A DNA stretch of 64,000 bases from Pterobdella sp. o SKG-2022 (GCA_964035795.1 OZ038321.1:7662079-7726078); one strand, 5' to 3'. Positions 1 to 13,108 are shown, counted from the stretch's first letter. Numbers and translations are program-made. The notes: generated by a model not told the origin, from the letters alone.

Positions 1-170
1 AACTACATGTAATGGATTTGAAAATTTATGGTTGAAAGAATTATTTATGATAAGCAAATAAATAATTTTAAATTTTTATAGAAATAATGTAAAAGATTAT
101 TTTCTCAAATATTCATAAATGCAAGACACCAAATGATTTTCTTAATAAATCAGAACAATTACAAACATAC

Positions 171-723
171 ATCTAAGCTGGCTCCTTCTGCCACTAGATA
201 TTTTAGTATTTCGAGCTGACCATAGTCAGCAGCTATGGCCAGTGGGTAGCGACCATTTGATAACTCTTTGTCCACTAAGCTTTTGTCCTGAATGAAATCA
301 TTATCAATTCCAAGTTTGGAAAAAATTTTAGAAAAAATTATAAAATAAATATATTTGAAGATTTTTCATAACAGCAAAGCAATTAATTTTTCAACAAAAA
401 GGCAATATTTGAAAAACTGAAAGATTCTAATAATTTTTTCAAATTTGAATTAAATAGTTTAGTGAACATTATTAATTAAACAATTTAAATTTGAAGGCTT
501 TATTATACCGTGAATTTTACACAAATTTGTTAACTTTGTAATCATTAATCTATTCAATTCTTCATTCAACTTTTTTCAAATTTTAAAAGAAATTTCATAA
601 ACTTCGTGAATTAAAATATAATATCAAATTTAAATACCTAAAAGTACTTACCGAGTTTACGGAAGATTTTACTTTCTCTAAATCTCCATTTTTAATGGCC
701 CACTCGTAACCTTCACTTGGCAT
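171..723 (-). CDS. MTPN: Myotrophin-like ankyrin repeat protein, 5' part (exons 1-2)
   Basis: Two exons are visible on the minus strand: exon 1 at 652-723 (24 codons, starting MPSEGYEWAIKNGDLEKVK) with a GTAAGT donor, and exon 2 at 171-287 (39 codons) bounded by CAG and GTATGT. Both joins are phase 0. The start resembles vertebrate myotrophin (a short N-terminus, then W-A-x-K-N-G-D-L-x-x-V-K), and exon 2 carries the ankyrin core PLAIAADYGQLEILKYLVAEG, which resembles the first myotrophin repeat. Myotrophin is a small (about 118-residue) ankyrin protein, known in vertebrates as the CARMIL/capping-protein regulator V-1. Later exons, encoding about half the protein, lie beyond position 1. The ATG at 721-723 was chosen because it gives the expected very short N-terminus. 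The gene is divergent from eIF3c, with 1.9 kb between the start codons. Confidence 0.85.
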
Positions 724-2632
724 AATTCAAAAATAAGATTTAAAGAATATTTTTGAAAAAAGAAATTATTTGTATATTGATTTATTGAGGAAATTACAGT
801 CAGTTTGAATAAAAAAGTTTGGCCAATCAGAAAATACTTTGAGAAAAGTAAATTGTGAAGAAAAAAGAAAGTTCCTTTAAGAGAATGCTATTTTTCAAAA
901 TGGTAATATACAGATTGAAAAAAAGTTTTCAATATATAATATCCTAATTAAATTTAGAGCAGAAAAAATGATATTTAATTTTCAATGATGAAAACTGAAA
1001 TAATTTTAAAACTTTTAATCACTTGAATGACAAACTAACAAGTATTATGAGTTTATTTTATTTAAAAAATATTTTATTCTCAAACAGAAAAAAAACGTAT
1101 TTTTTAATGTTTTCTGTCTTAAACCTCTCATGATTAATTACTATAACCTCAAAAGATGAAAATACAATTATTTCGAAAAGTTTTTTTTAATTTTTTCGGA
1201 AAAAAATTTTTTAGCTAAAAATTTTATTTGAACTAATTTAAGATACATTAGTATCTTGATACTAAGGTTTCTTACATTACATTTTAGAAAAAATAATCGA
1301 AGAACTATTGAAAATAATGATAAACACAATGTTTCTAAAATATTAATTATTTCGAAATTATTTATTATTATAATCTCAAAAGTGCAAGAAGATTGCTTCA
1401 AAGAAGCGGAAATTTGTGTCAAGATCATATGATGAGCATATAAAATGAGAATATATTCAAATTGCGTGAAAATAAAAAAATATTCATTCAACTTATTGTT
1501 GTCTTTACTTTTTGACTTCAATGAGTCTGCTCTTCTTGTTTCTTCTCTAGCATCTGCTTCACTGCACTTTTAAAGGTGATGGTTTCTTATTTTGTGTGCT
1601 AGGTATATCTTATTATTTAAACCACAATACTTATGAGTATTTTATAGTTCTTCAAAATAGTAGCACATGATCAACTACACCTTGATGTGAACCTAAAATT
1701 AGGTAATTTTTTTAGCTAAAATGTAAGACTGTTTCAAAAGTTGATACTTTTATTTTTAAAGTCCCTTTGCTGAGAAATGCATTGGTTTTTGCAAGCTGTT
1801 TTCAAACTTCGACTTCAACTCCCAAAAACAACCTTTTGTTTTCACTTTAATGCTCAAAAGTTATTTTCGTGCCAGTGGATTTTTGCGGGTTTGACAACTG
1901 TATATATAAAAAACTGGTAGTCTACTTAAAACACGAATTGAAATTTTTCTAGTTGTTTACGTAACTTGCTTTTTTCAAGTGAGTGTTTAGTTTTGTGCTG
2001 AAACTCCAACCTAAAAAATTCAGTCTGGTTTTTAACTATTGATCTGTATGGCATGGTTGAATCGGTTTAGACCTTTGAGTAATCTACCACGACAGAATAT
2101 CTTTCACCGGGTCGGCAAGGCATGTCCTTAGCTCTATTTTCAGTTACCTTCATTGAAACTATTTGGTTGAAAGCATTTTAAGAATAAAAAAACATCTATA
2201 GTAGTATTCAAATGTAGATTTTGATAATATCATGTTTCTATATAAATTATTAAAATAATTTGATGATAGTACTTTTGTTTCAAAAATCTAGAAATTTGAA
2301 TTATTTTAACTTAGTTATTTGAACAATTTAGCTCTGATTTTTGTTTTTAGCTTAAAATACAGTACTAGTTAAGATTTTAAACGTTGTTAGTTAAATCTTT
2401 ATGCACTTTTCTGTTATCGCCATCTTAAAGTAAATCACTTTTCCGGTGTTAGTGCTTCACTATTGGATTATCTGCAATTCTAACAATTATTCCAAAATAG
2501 GTTAATATTCTTGATTCGTTATAGAAGTTTCTAGATAACTATATAAAATTTTTTCACTAAAATTGTCACGCCGTTTTACTATAGCATATTGTACAGATCT
2601 GTTTTTCTTAAAAACCATTATAACTTAATAGG
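724..2632. other. Intergenic region between divergent MTPN-like and eIF3c genes
   Basis: No open frame here looks like a gene; the longest (1168-1521, minus) is low-complexity and rich in Phe, Ile and Lys. The region must hold the two divergent promoters, but I see no clear TATA or initiator element that I can support. The last bases before the eIF3c ATG read TTAATAG, an acceptor-like sequence. Confidence 0.5.
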
Positions 2633-5600
2633 ATGTCAAAGTTTTTCACAAGATCGGGTTCTGAGAGTGATAGCTCTGATTCAGATGCAGGGCCAATTAA
2701 ACCCGCGCCCAAGTAACGAAGTTTTTGATTAATTTTGAATGAATTTATATAATATATTTTGCTTATCAACTATTTTAATAATTCAGAATGCTAGTCCAGA
2801 GTGATGATGATGAAGAAACAAAAAGAGTTGTTAAAAGTTCAAGAGAAAAAAAGTATGCCAATTCCAAAATGAATATATTTATTAATTATTTTATTCTTTT
2901 TTAAAGATACGAAGAACTGCATTCAATAATAAAGAATCTCAAAAATCACAAAAAGATCAAAGATATGTCTAATGTTTTGAATGGTAATTTTTATTTATAT
3001 ACTTAGTAAAGGCATCTGGAAACTACATTTCATAACTTGATTACATATGACAGATTTTGAAGATCTTGGAAAGGCTTTTGAAAAAGCTAAAAAGATTATA
3101 GACAAAGATGGCATCCCAAGATTTTTCATAAAATCCCTTGTGGAACTTGAGGACTTTGTTAATGCCGTCAGTATATATTAATAAGTTTTTTGTTCTTTCA
3201 CCCGATCAATTTTTGTTTTTAAGATTAATTTGTGAGTTTTCAGTTTCAACTTTGATAAACTGTATTCTCAGAATTACAAAAAAATTATATTAAATAGTTT
3301 ATCTCAACATAGATAAAATTGCATAAAAAGCTAATTTTTGAATGTGGATTTTTACTATTCAAGCAATGGGAAAACACAGAAGCTAGAAAAGCATTGAATA
3401 AAAACAACAGCAAAGGTCTGACAGCTTTGAGACAAAAACTAAAGAAATACAACAAAAACTTTGAAGAAAATATCAGCAATTACAGACAAGTTAGTTATTG
3501 CCTGATTTAATAAAGGCTAATTGTTTTATCATTTCTTATTTGATTATTTATGAGATTAATACCAAACTTTTGAATCTGTTCAGGTCTATATTTATCTGTC
3601 ATTTAAATGCATTGTTTCAGAATCCAGATATGAGTGACCAAGAACAAGATAAGGAGGATGGTGAGTAATATCTGTTCCATTTGAATCATTATTATCCTTT
3701 TTATTTCAACAGTAAAAATTCAATTATGAGATTTCATAAGAATACATGTTTCTCATAATTTGAAGTTTTATTGTTGAGATTCAAGTTTTAAAAAAACATA
3801 CGATGTCTCCAAAAAATCATTTTTTTTTATAATTCAATTTATTAGTTTGAAATATAATTCAATATTTTTTATTTATTACTTTCAAGGAAGTTATATAAAT
3901 GAATATTATCAAATTTTATGTCACAAAAAGTCATAAAAAAAGGGACTTAATGAATGTACTTTCTAGCTTGTAAATGTCTAAATGTGTTTACATACACTAC
4001 TCAACAATGTAAACTTGGCTTTTCAAAATTTTATCTTTTCATCGTACAAATATCAAGAGATCTTGAAAATCCTTGGATTAAACATCATGATAATAAACTT
4101 TGTAGATTATTATTATACATTTAAAAAAGGCTTTTCTGAAAAACATTTCATGATAGAAATGTGTACCCTTGATAGAGAAATCACAAGAGGAGAGTGATGA
4201 TGAGGATGAGAAGGAAGATGTCAAACCTATCAAAGCTGCAGTGGCTGAGGAGAAGAAGAAAGTGGTGGGTGGAATTCTAATCAAAATAGGATGCAATAAT
4301 GTTTTTTCAATTAGTGATGTTCTTTCAAGAAATTTGCTTATCACCATGTTAAGGCATGATTTTTATGAATTAGTTAGTTCATCTTTATTTGATGAAATTT
4401 CATATAAATTGATGGTTATTTTGGCTTTAGAAATGAAGTACTCACGTTTAGCCTTTTATTAATTAAACATTGTCTTTTTTATTCATGATAAAGTTTCCTT
4501 TTCCAGAGGCACCATATACTCTTAGTAATTTTGAATCTCTTAAAATATATTTCTTGATTTATGAGGAATTTTTTAAAAGAACATGTAAAAAAATTTTTTT
4601 CAACTCAAATATTCGATAAGTTCAACCTCACCATAATTTATTAGTCACTAATGAGTTATGATGAAAATTACGTTTATTAGCAGTATGTTCAAGCACCACT
4701 ATAACTACACACCCACCCATGCACACAGCAACAGGATTCGGACTCTGATGACATGTGGGGACAGCAGGACTCCTCATCATCCGAGTCCGATGATGATATC
4801 AGACCCATCAACCAACTCACTGCTGACTACTTCAGAAAAAAGTCTGTTATCATTATTTTTATTTTTGTAATATTACTATTTTTTTCATTAAATAAGCTTC
4901 AAGATTTTTGAAAGGGATGAGCATATAACTGATTTATTGGTTATTTAGTTTAAATTCTTTTCAAATAAATTATATTACTTCATGAATTATATTTTTGTAA
5001 TTAGAAAATCTTCACTTGAATACAAATTACACAAGCCTTGAGTTGTTGGTTTTAATGATGAGGTAGCATCATAGTAGGAAACTTTCAATGAAATGTTTCC
5101 TCACACAATAGGGTACCAGCTGATGGTGAGCTGGATGGCAAGCGTAAGAAAGAGGAGAAGAAGAGGAAGGTGGTGAAAAAGGTGGAAGAAGAGAGTGATG
5201 AGGAGGAGACGGGAGAGTGGGAGAAAGTTGGGTCATCTGCTGTGAGTTGATTATTAATATTATTAACTTAAAATGAGGATGATCAACAGTTGATTTAGTG
5301 ACATGTTGGAGTTGCAGTCCACAACTACTCTTATTATTTTTATTGCTATTAATATTATTGTTATTATTAATTTTAATAATAATAATATTATTATTATTAT
5401 TAATTTTATTATTGTTATTAATGAGAATAATTTTGATAACACGAGTATGAAAAAGATATTAAAATGTGCTAGATGAGTATCCAATGGAACTTGATATAAT
5501 TTTTGATATTCCACCACAATCATCATCAATTCATCTTCAATTATCATATTTCTTCATTATTATCACAATTTATTAAAGCTGTAATCTTTCATGACAGAGT

Positions 5601-8600
5601 TTCACTTGTTGAAAGTTATATTTTATTTAAAAAGATTTGGAATTTTTTGACAAATCATAAGTCAAACTCATTATTTGAAACAAAAACAATTTGATGAGCA
5701 TAGGGATTCCAACCATTGATACATACTACAAAATTTCATTAGAAGCACCCTAACCATGTGATAAACGTGTCAGGTGGCAGAGAAGCCAGAGATCTTTGGG
5801 AAAGATGTGGAGATCAACCACGAGGTGGTCAAGAGGAAGCTAGCAGAGTTGTCAGCAGGGAGAGGTCGTAAGGGTACTGATCGTAGTATGCAGGTGCTTT
5901 TGTGTGTGATTTATTGTGTTGTTATGTTTTTTGATTTTGTATAGTATCTTTTTTTTAATTTTTTGTTGTTGTTAACTAGTTGATATTGGTTTTTATTTTC
6001 TTTTAGAATATCTTTATATATAAGTGATTTTGCAACTCTCAAGCTCAAAAATCATGATGATAAGGATTGTTTGCCTACTGATCTTTTATGCTTATTGCAA
6101 ATTCATATGTTTAATTTCCTATAATGTATTTCCATAATTCCCATGAGTCCATAAAATTTTTATCAATTGTTAATCTTAACAATAATAACTTCTAATCCAA
6201 TCATTAAATGACATAAGGAAATAAATTTCAGGCAATATTAGAAAGGATACTGATTACAACCAACCAAACCAGGTTGATATGTTGATAGAGCTGCGCAAGA
6301 TCGCAAAGGAGCACAGCCTGGGGGAGCCGATGGATTGCAAGATTCTTCTCTCCATCATTGCCTCTATCTTTGACTACAATCCCTCCATTGCCTCGAGCAT
6401 GAAGGGCGACCTGTGGGAGAAGTGGGTTTATGTGTTTTAATGTTTATGAGGATTTTGAATCATGTCTTATCGTTTTTGTAATAATGAAGGTTTTGGATTA
6501 GTTTTTTGCTTGGATCACTCTTGGAAAAAATAAATTTTTATTTGGTACTGGTTTTAATATTATTATGTATAAGTATTTTCATAATTATAATACCGCTTCT
6601 AATAATATTGGGAAAAATTTTGATATTGTAATTTTTATAGTTAGATTTTTTCAAAATGCATATAATTTCATAGATTATTAGTTTTAAAGCAAACTGCCAC
6701 TGCCACGGGATAATGACCAAACATGCATTTCAGATGTCTCAAATACATCTCTGAGTTGCTCACCATACTGAACACCAATGCTGCTACCATCAAAGTTGGT
6801 GACCATATCTCTGAAGAGAATGAAAACTACACTGAGGTTATACATTTTTGATTGCACATAGTACTTAGGATATGAAAATTTTTGGATATGATAAATGGTG
6901 AAGGTGCTTTTTTGTTATAATTACCTGATCTCTCACAAACTTTGAATAAATGAAAAATTTTTTCTTTTTTTTTTTTTTTACAATTTTCAAGAAAAAAAAT
7001 CTATATTCAAATGTATATCATCATCATTATCGTTTTACGTCATTTTTACCTTTTCGAGAGGGGTTTGACGAAAGTTTAAGTTCCCATAAATCTCTTTCGA
7101 AAGCCTGGCTCTCTTCTAACCTCAGTATTTTTAAATCTTCTCTTATGCATTTTTTCCAGGTATTTTTTGATCTACCCTCGAGGTACATCATTCAGTGTCA
7201 AACTTTCTTGGCTTTCTCAATACATGACCAAACCATCTCATTCTTTGACTTCTTAGTCTGGTCTCTAATTGTGGTATACCACATATTTCTACCAAAGGAT
7301 TACCTCGTTGCCCGCTAAACTTCATGCCAACCAGTCGTCTCAGTATCTTATTTTCATTCCTTATCAGCGTTTCAACCAATTTATGGGTTAAAGCCCACGT
7401 CTCACTCCCATATAATAAAACAGGTCTGATGCATGCCTCATATATGCCTGATCGATATTTCAGTGGAATCATATTGTTCTGTAGCAGCTTGAGATATTTT
7501 TCTAACTCAGGCATGCTGCATCATTCCTTCTTCTTACTATTCTCTCAACACCATTGTCACAATCAAAACAATTTTACTAAGTAATTGAAAGATTCAACCT
7601 CTTCTATCACTTCATCATCTTCAACTTTAAAGCTGCTTCCAGAGTGATTAGTACTATGAGATGTATTAGAGCTAGAATCAGGATTTTTTCAAAAGCCACA
7701 ATAGAATATAATAATAAAATAAATATAATATTAATATTTCACAACACTAATTAGCTTATTAAGATACGAAGCTTTTCGTTATGAACATAAAATTTACAAT
7801 TATGAGAAAAACACTAATGACACCGCTTATATATACTGATAATGGAGATAAAGTTAATTCTAAACATCAAAATTATTGCAAAGAAATATCACTAAAGCTA
7901 TAAAGTGAGATGAGCTATCGTTTAAATAAGAGAGTAAAATGTGGATATGTAAGCAACGATAATAAAATAAGGCATATTATGTAACACCATTTCTAAATAT
8001 AATAAATTCCTAATGTCCTTGTGTTCATTTAAAGTAGCGTTATGTATTTTAACTAAGAACGTTTCCAATATCCTTTTCTTCCAATTTTTCGGGGCACGCA
8101 TCAAGGTTTTCCACGAGAATTTATGTGTAGGGTAGGTCCAGGGCATGACAATAAAACGCATCTAAGCCTTAGCGTTTAGGCCTGATAGTTGGTGGGGCTG
8201 CTACTCTTTCAGGGTAAAAATCTAAATAACCCTTACCTGTTCTCCAGTTATCCTCTGGGCTTACTAATTTTATCTTGTTTCAAGATAATTTTTTTGGAGG
8301 ATCCCACACAGACTGTTCAGTCTGCTCTCATCAGGCTAGGTTCCTAAGATAAGTTTTTAATATGCAAAGAAACATTTTTAGGACCAACACTAACAGTCTG
8401 ATGATGAAGCTAGGGTATGCTCTTAACCTACACGGTGGAACATGGGGGTAATCAAAAGAAAAAAAATGTGTAGGGTACTTCGATATGTGTTTGGTTGGTT
8501 CAGAAGTGCCTTTCACTGCTTCATGTTCTGCCCATCTTACCTCAACGTTTCTTTTCGTTCTCCCAACGTACGTTTCACCACAACTGCGTCTTCTTTGTAA

Positions 8601-11600
8601 ATCACATTATGTACATACAAAATTTTGTCTTTAAGGGGGAAGAGGGACCTTATTTTGGATGTGATCCAGGAGTAGGAAAATGTGATGACATTTTTGGTAA
8701 ATGAGTTTAATTTATCCATGTACTTGTGTATGTGCAACTCATTTTTTGGACAAAAAAAAACTTTAAAGTGCAATCTTTGTTTTTCAAAGAGCTGGCTTGG
8801 AATCAACCTCTCTTTTTTCGAGGTGTCAAATTGTTCAAAAGCAGAGATGATAAACTTGTCAGAAAAACCCGCACGATTATATTTCTTACGTATCTCGCTC
8901 CATTTTAGTTCGAAATTTGACCCGATCCTGCTAGCTCTATGCAAATCTCCTTTTATTAGATTTTGTATTGCTTAGGAACAGCCGACCTCCAATGGATCGT
9001 TTATTTACTCTCTTTTTGTACCACCTTAAAAGATAGGGAGCCATCTGGGTATCTAGATATTTGGGTGTCCAGGAATTTTGTTGGATTCACTTCAATAGTT
9101 TAGTATTGATTTAAAGTCTAGTTTTTCAGCTTCTTCTGCCACACGACGCAGTTTCTTTTGCGCATCTTGCTGCTTGTGGGAAAGAAGGCATATGTCGTTT
9201 GCGAAGTCTAGGTCTTCCAGCTGTTTGTTGAATGTCCATTGGATGCCTGTTTTCGGCTCTGCTGTGGACTGCCTCATGACCCAATCAACCACCATCAGGA
9301 AAATGATCGGTGAGAGTAAACAACTCCGACGGACGCCAGTTTGTACGCTAAAAGGTTCCGTTAGTTTTCAGTCGTGGATCACTTGACAGATAGCGTCTTC
9401 GTACTGGATGCTGTTTATAAACTTTGGTGGAAAGCCGTAGTGGTGCATCAGTCTCCAGCTGACATTTCGGTCAACACTGTAAAATTCACTTCAATAGTCA
9501 ATTTTATATTTTCATGGAATGAGTTGAGAGCATTAAAAAATACATTGTCCTTGCTTTTCTTTTTTCTAAAATATGCGTCGTCCACATACCTCAAGTAAAA
9601 TAGTGGGTTTTGAGGAACAACTACCTTTTCTTCTATATGGTTTAGGAAAAACACAACAGATAAAGGACCTCTCATGGAAACACCGTCAATCTGTTTATAT
9701 ACCTTTCCATTTGCTGAGAACACCTTCTCTGTTGTGGCTCTCAACAAGAGTTTTGTGAATATCTGTCTGTTGCACAGAGGGGGAAGTTTTCCTAATTCAT
9801 ATATTTCTTTAATGTAGTCAATGGTCTCTCTAATCGGAACATTAGTGAAGAGAGACTCAATGTCACAAAAGAGACATCTTCCTCGTCATGTTGGAGTGAG
9901 GATAAACTGCTTAAGGGGGAAGGAAAGGATTGCGTGTTGGATATTGTAAATTGATTTTCAGCCAGTGGTTTTAAGTATTCAGCAAGGAATTTACCAAGAT
10001 TTTAAAAGCATGTGCCTGTTTGATCAATTATTAGACGTATTTTTAAATTATTTTTATTAATAACCGATAAACTTTCGTATTTATGTGTTTACCGTGGCAA
10101 AAAATCTCGCCGGTTGGTTTGATGAAGGTCTGATGAAATTGTGTTCTTTAAATTCCTAAGCAAGAAGCTTTGGAAAGACTTGAAGTCTTTCAGGATGGTA
10201 TCTTCCGTAGGCACATACTTACCACTTTCAATTCCTTCATCTATCAAATTTTGTATCATTTTGATAATCGGCTTTGTTCATGATGACAACACTTGAGTCT
10301 GTCACCTGTGAGAATAGTGATGTTGCGGTTTTCTTAGTTCTTTCAGTGTTTTGAAGGTATTATCTTTAGCATGTTCAACATTCATCAACAGAGTATTAGT
10401 AATCTTTCTGAGGTACTCATGGAACGCTTCTTTTTCCACATAAGGTAGGAAAACTTCCGCTTTCTCCGGGAGTGGCTCTAACTCTAATGCCAAGTTTCTT
10501 CTGTTGTCTTTGTGTTTGTTAACAAAACTGTGGTTGAGGCCTTTGTTGAGTTCTTTCAGATTTATATCTTGATATGAAGAAAGGTTGATGATCGGAATTT
10601 TGTATGTGTTTTGCCTTTTAAAAGTTCGTTTGCTCTTCAATCTAAACAATTTACTGGTTTTGATTCCCAATTGTTTGAGATTTTGGTGAGCTAAAGCTTT
10701 TCTAATGGTATGACAAATCCCTTTGGTCTAAGCTCTTCCCAAGAATGTTGCTAGGTAATTTTTCAACATGTTTGGATGACAAACATTCTTCTCCTGCAAA
10801 AGTAGAGCAGTCTTATTTTGGAGATGTTTTCTTCTAGTCAAAATAAAGTCAATTTGAGACTTTGACTCTTCACTTTTGAATGTAACAGGCTTATCAGTTG
10901 GTTTGGCGAAAATAGAATTTGCAATCATTAAATCAAAAATTTTAAAATATCTAAACCATCATTTTTTTGACCATAAATATATTTACCTAGCGTCTTTTCA
11001 AAACCATCTCTTTTGTCTCCTACATGACCATTCAAAGATCCACCTATAATAATCTTTGCAGCATCTGCAATTTTTTCCATCACCTCACTCAGACGGATCC
11101 AAAACCCCTCTTCCTCTTCCCTAGACCTTCCAACTTGTGGGGCATATGCAGAAGTTATATAGAATTCTTTTTAACACCAATTTTAATTTAATAATTCTAT
11201 CCCCATGTCTTTCCACTTCAATTGACTCATCTATCAATTTTTCTTCAACAATCACACCAACACCATTTAAACTTTCCTCACTTCCACTCCACCATAGCAT
11301 ATTATTTTCAATATACCTGCAACCACCACCTCTGAACCTCACCTCTTGAATGCAGCAAATGTCTATCTTTCTCCTCTCTATCATCTCCCAACCTCAACCC
11401 ATTTAGCTTTAAGGGTACCAACATTTGCTCAGCACACATTCAAAAAATAATACGGGTGATTCTTTGCCACCCCTGTTCACTTAAGAGCTTCGCCAAAATG
11501 GGGGCCATAACTTTGTAGACTTCATGGAAAAATAATACTTGGGGCATATTTATTTTCCATCCACCGGATGCTCTTCCTGTTGCAGAAAACCTCTACACGA

Positions 11601-13108
11601 GGCTGTAAGACATAAGTACTCTGAACAACAATAATATAGTACTGATGTTCTACATACATATTAATGCCTTATAAGCAATATACCCCACTATTGTAGTCAG
11701 AGGCTATTACTACCAGTATTACATATATTATAATATGGTAGTTTTAGTGGGAATTGAATGTATAACCTACTTTTAAAATCTATAATCTAGCCCTTCAAGC
11801 CCATTGACTCAATTATTTCACACAAAAGCCTAATATAATGCCTTTATTTTTTAAGACGACAACCCCCTTCCGTTTGAGGGGGTGCATGTTGACTGTGGTT
11901 GAGAGAATGGACGAGGAGTTCAAGCTGATGCTGCAAGCCTGTGATGCCCACAGCACTGACTATATTGACAGGTTGTTGCACTCATATATCATGTCTAATT
12001 GCTAGGGAGATCATCATATTCTATCTTCTGTTTGCATTTATCTATAAGGAGGCCATTTTTAAAATATTGTTTGATTGAAATGTCCCTAATTGATTTTTAT
12101 CAATTTTTTGAGGGTGGTACATACTTTCAAAAAACTTTATTTTGTTCCTATAGTTTAAAACTTGATTTACACAATTGTATAAATCTTGACATTAGTGAAT
12201 GAATCAACAGACTGAAAGATGAAAAGACAGTGTGTCAAATAATAGAGGATTTGGAGAAGTATATGGAAGGTCATGGCACTGATGAGGAACTCTGTCGCTT
12301 GTACCTTAAACGTATTCAGCACCTTTACTATAAGTTTGACCCAAAGTCTTACGGCACTTCGACCTCTAATGTCGATCCAAAGAGTGCTCAGGCCATAATG
12401 GACAGACTATGTAGATTCATTTACACCAAAGATTCCACCGATAGAATAAGGATCTTAGCCATTCTTTCCCATATCTACCACCACGCCATCCATGATAGAT
12501 ATTACGAGGCGAGAGATCTCATGTTGATGTCCCACCTCCAAGATGACAGGGCCCTACCTCGAGTTCCCATCCAGATCAAGATTCTGTACAATCGCACCAC
12601 AGTGCAACTGGGTTTTTGTGCTTTTAGACTGGGTCTCATCAGGGATGCTCATAACTACCTGGTTGAGATCCAGAGTTCAAGGAAGGCCAGGGAATTGCTG
12701 GCTCAAGGCTTGTTGCCCCAGAGGCAGCATGACAGAACTCCTGAACAGGAGAAAAAGGAGAAGAGACAACAAGTACCCTACCACATGCATATTAACCTGG
12801 AGCTGCTTGAGTGTATTTATCTCTTGTGTGCCATGTTGATTGAGATTCCAGACATGGCAGCCCATGAGTTTGAAGGCAGGAGGAAGTTGATAAGCAAAAA
12901 CTTTCACCATGTGTTGAGAGAGCATGATAAACAGAACCTGGTTGGGCACCCAGAAAGTATGAGAGAGCATATGGTGGCTGCATTCAAGGCGATGAAGTGT
13001 GGGGAGTGGGAGGAGTGCTACAACTTGGTTGTCAATGAGAAGCTGAATGCCAAAGTTTGGTCCCTATTCTCAAACTATGGAGATATCAAGATGATGATCA
13101 AACAGAAG
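2633..13108 (+). CDS. EIF3C: Eukaryotic translation initiation factor 3 subunit C (3' end lost at gap)
   Basis: Fourteen exons join in phase: 2633-2712, 2787-2852, 2907-2983, 3054-3166, 3364-3489, 3621-3660, 4188-4264, 4729-4841, 5112-5241, 5774-5893, 6273-6421, 6734-6836, 11856-11971 and 12211-13108, giving 736 codons. The protein starts MSKFFTRSGSESDSSDS (human MSRFFTTGSDSES). It keeps the acidic N-terminal region, the GRKGTDR segment, IIASIFDYNPS, LTVVERMDEEF and, in exon 14, IYHHAIHDRYYEARDLMLMS and HINLELLECIYLLCAML. eIF3c is a core PCI subunit of the eIF3 complex that binds the 40S ribosome. Exon 14 ends within the PCI region with a GTATGT donor; roughly 130 further residues expected from human eIF3c are not found after the gap. 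The exon 8 acceptor could instead be 6 bp downstream. Exon 4 uses a GTCAGT donor. Intron 12 is invaded by retroelements. Confidence 0.93.
5327..5430. repeat. ATT/TTA trinucleotide-rich tract in eIF3c intron 9
   Basis: Degenerate run of ATT/AAT units with local self-complementarity, lying just after exon 9. It explains the apparent Ile/Leu-rich minus-strand open frame at 5263-5547, which is not a gene. Confidence 0.8.
7040..7700 (-). mobile_element. RTE-like LINE, C-terminal reverse transcriptase end (decayed)
   Basis: Minus-strand translation gives the region after the RT core: VIEEVESFNYL near 7600, then YRSGIYEACIRPVLLYGSET and LRSQRMRWFGHVLR within 7188-7514. The order F-x-YLG, LLYGSETW and RMRWFGHVLR is typical of RTE-like LINE C-termini. 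There is a frame break around 7515. It sits in eIF3c intron 12, antisense to the host gene. It may be the 3' part of the same element whose endonuclease region lies at 10690-11600, split by the Penelope-like insertion. Confidence 0.75.
9085..9098. repeat. Target-site duplication, left copy
   Basis: ATTCACTTCAATAG, identical to 9484-9497, directly abuts the RTE fragment and belongs to the interrupted PLE coding sequence. Confidence 0.75.
9099..9483 (-). mobile_element. RTE-like RT fragment inserted inside the PLE
   Basis: Minus-strand translation gives RTE RT motifs: SVDRNVSWRLMHHYGFPPKF, FSVQTGVRRSCLLSPIIFL, VVDWVMRQST and LEDLDFANDICLLSHKQQD (the catalytic F-A-D-D has become F-A-N-D). The fragment covers only the middle of the RT domain and is truncated at both ends. 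The PLE frame resumes on either side (IEVN before and after). It is flanked by a 14-bp direct repeat, ATTCACTTCAATAG, at 9085-9098 and 9484-9497. Confidence 0.8.
9484..9497. repeat. Target-site duplication, right copy
   Basis: Second perfect copy of ATTCACTTCAATAG on the other side of the RTE fragment. Confidence 0.75.
10690..11600 (-). mobile_element. RTE-like LINE endonuclease region (decayed)
   Basis: Minus-strand translation reads MIERRKIDICCIQEVRFRGG (11121-11384), then an EN motif related to GDLNGHVG (here IIGGSLNGHVGDKRDGFEK, near 11040), then KSEESKSQIDFILTRRKHLQ (10728-10928). This is the AP-type endonuclease of RTE-like LINEs, with frameshifts between the blocks. Its downstream end meets the PLE 5' end near 10690, so the PLE probably landed in this LINE and the 7040-7700 piece is its other half. 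Confidence 0.75.

Larger units (their letters stand above)
7700..10690 (-). mobile_element. Penelope-like retroelement (PLE), decayed
   Basis: Minus strand, 5' to 3': the conserved PLE N-terminal region at 10302-10670 (IPIINLSSYQDINLKELNKG and LELEPLPEKAEVF); a linker with frame breaks; the RT core at 9448-9747 with YKQIDGVSMRGPL and the catalytic motif LRYVDDAYF; then the segment after RT (IEVNPTKFLDTQI near 9070), and 8537-8944 leading into SLFPLKDKILYVHNVIYKED, where a GIY-YIG endonuclease normally starts. A further tail piece at 7922-8161 reads ILETFLVKIHNATLNEH. Several stops and frameshifts show that it is dead. Segment 8120-8440 recurs inverted at 18840-19180. Confidence 0.8.

Noticed and set aside
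1168..1521. 117-codon minus-strand frame
   Set aside because: Low-complexity Phe/Ile/Lys composition, no splice or domain evidence, in AT-rich DNA.
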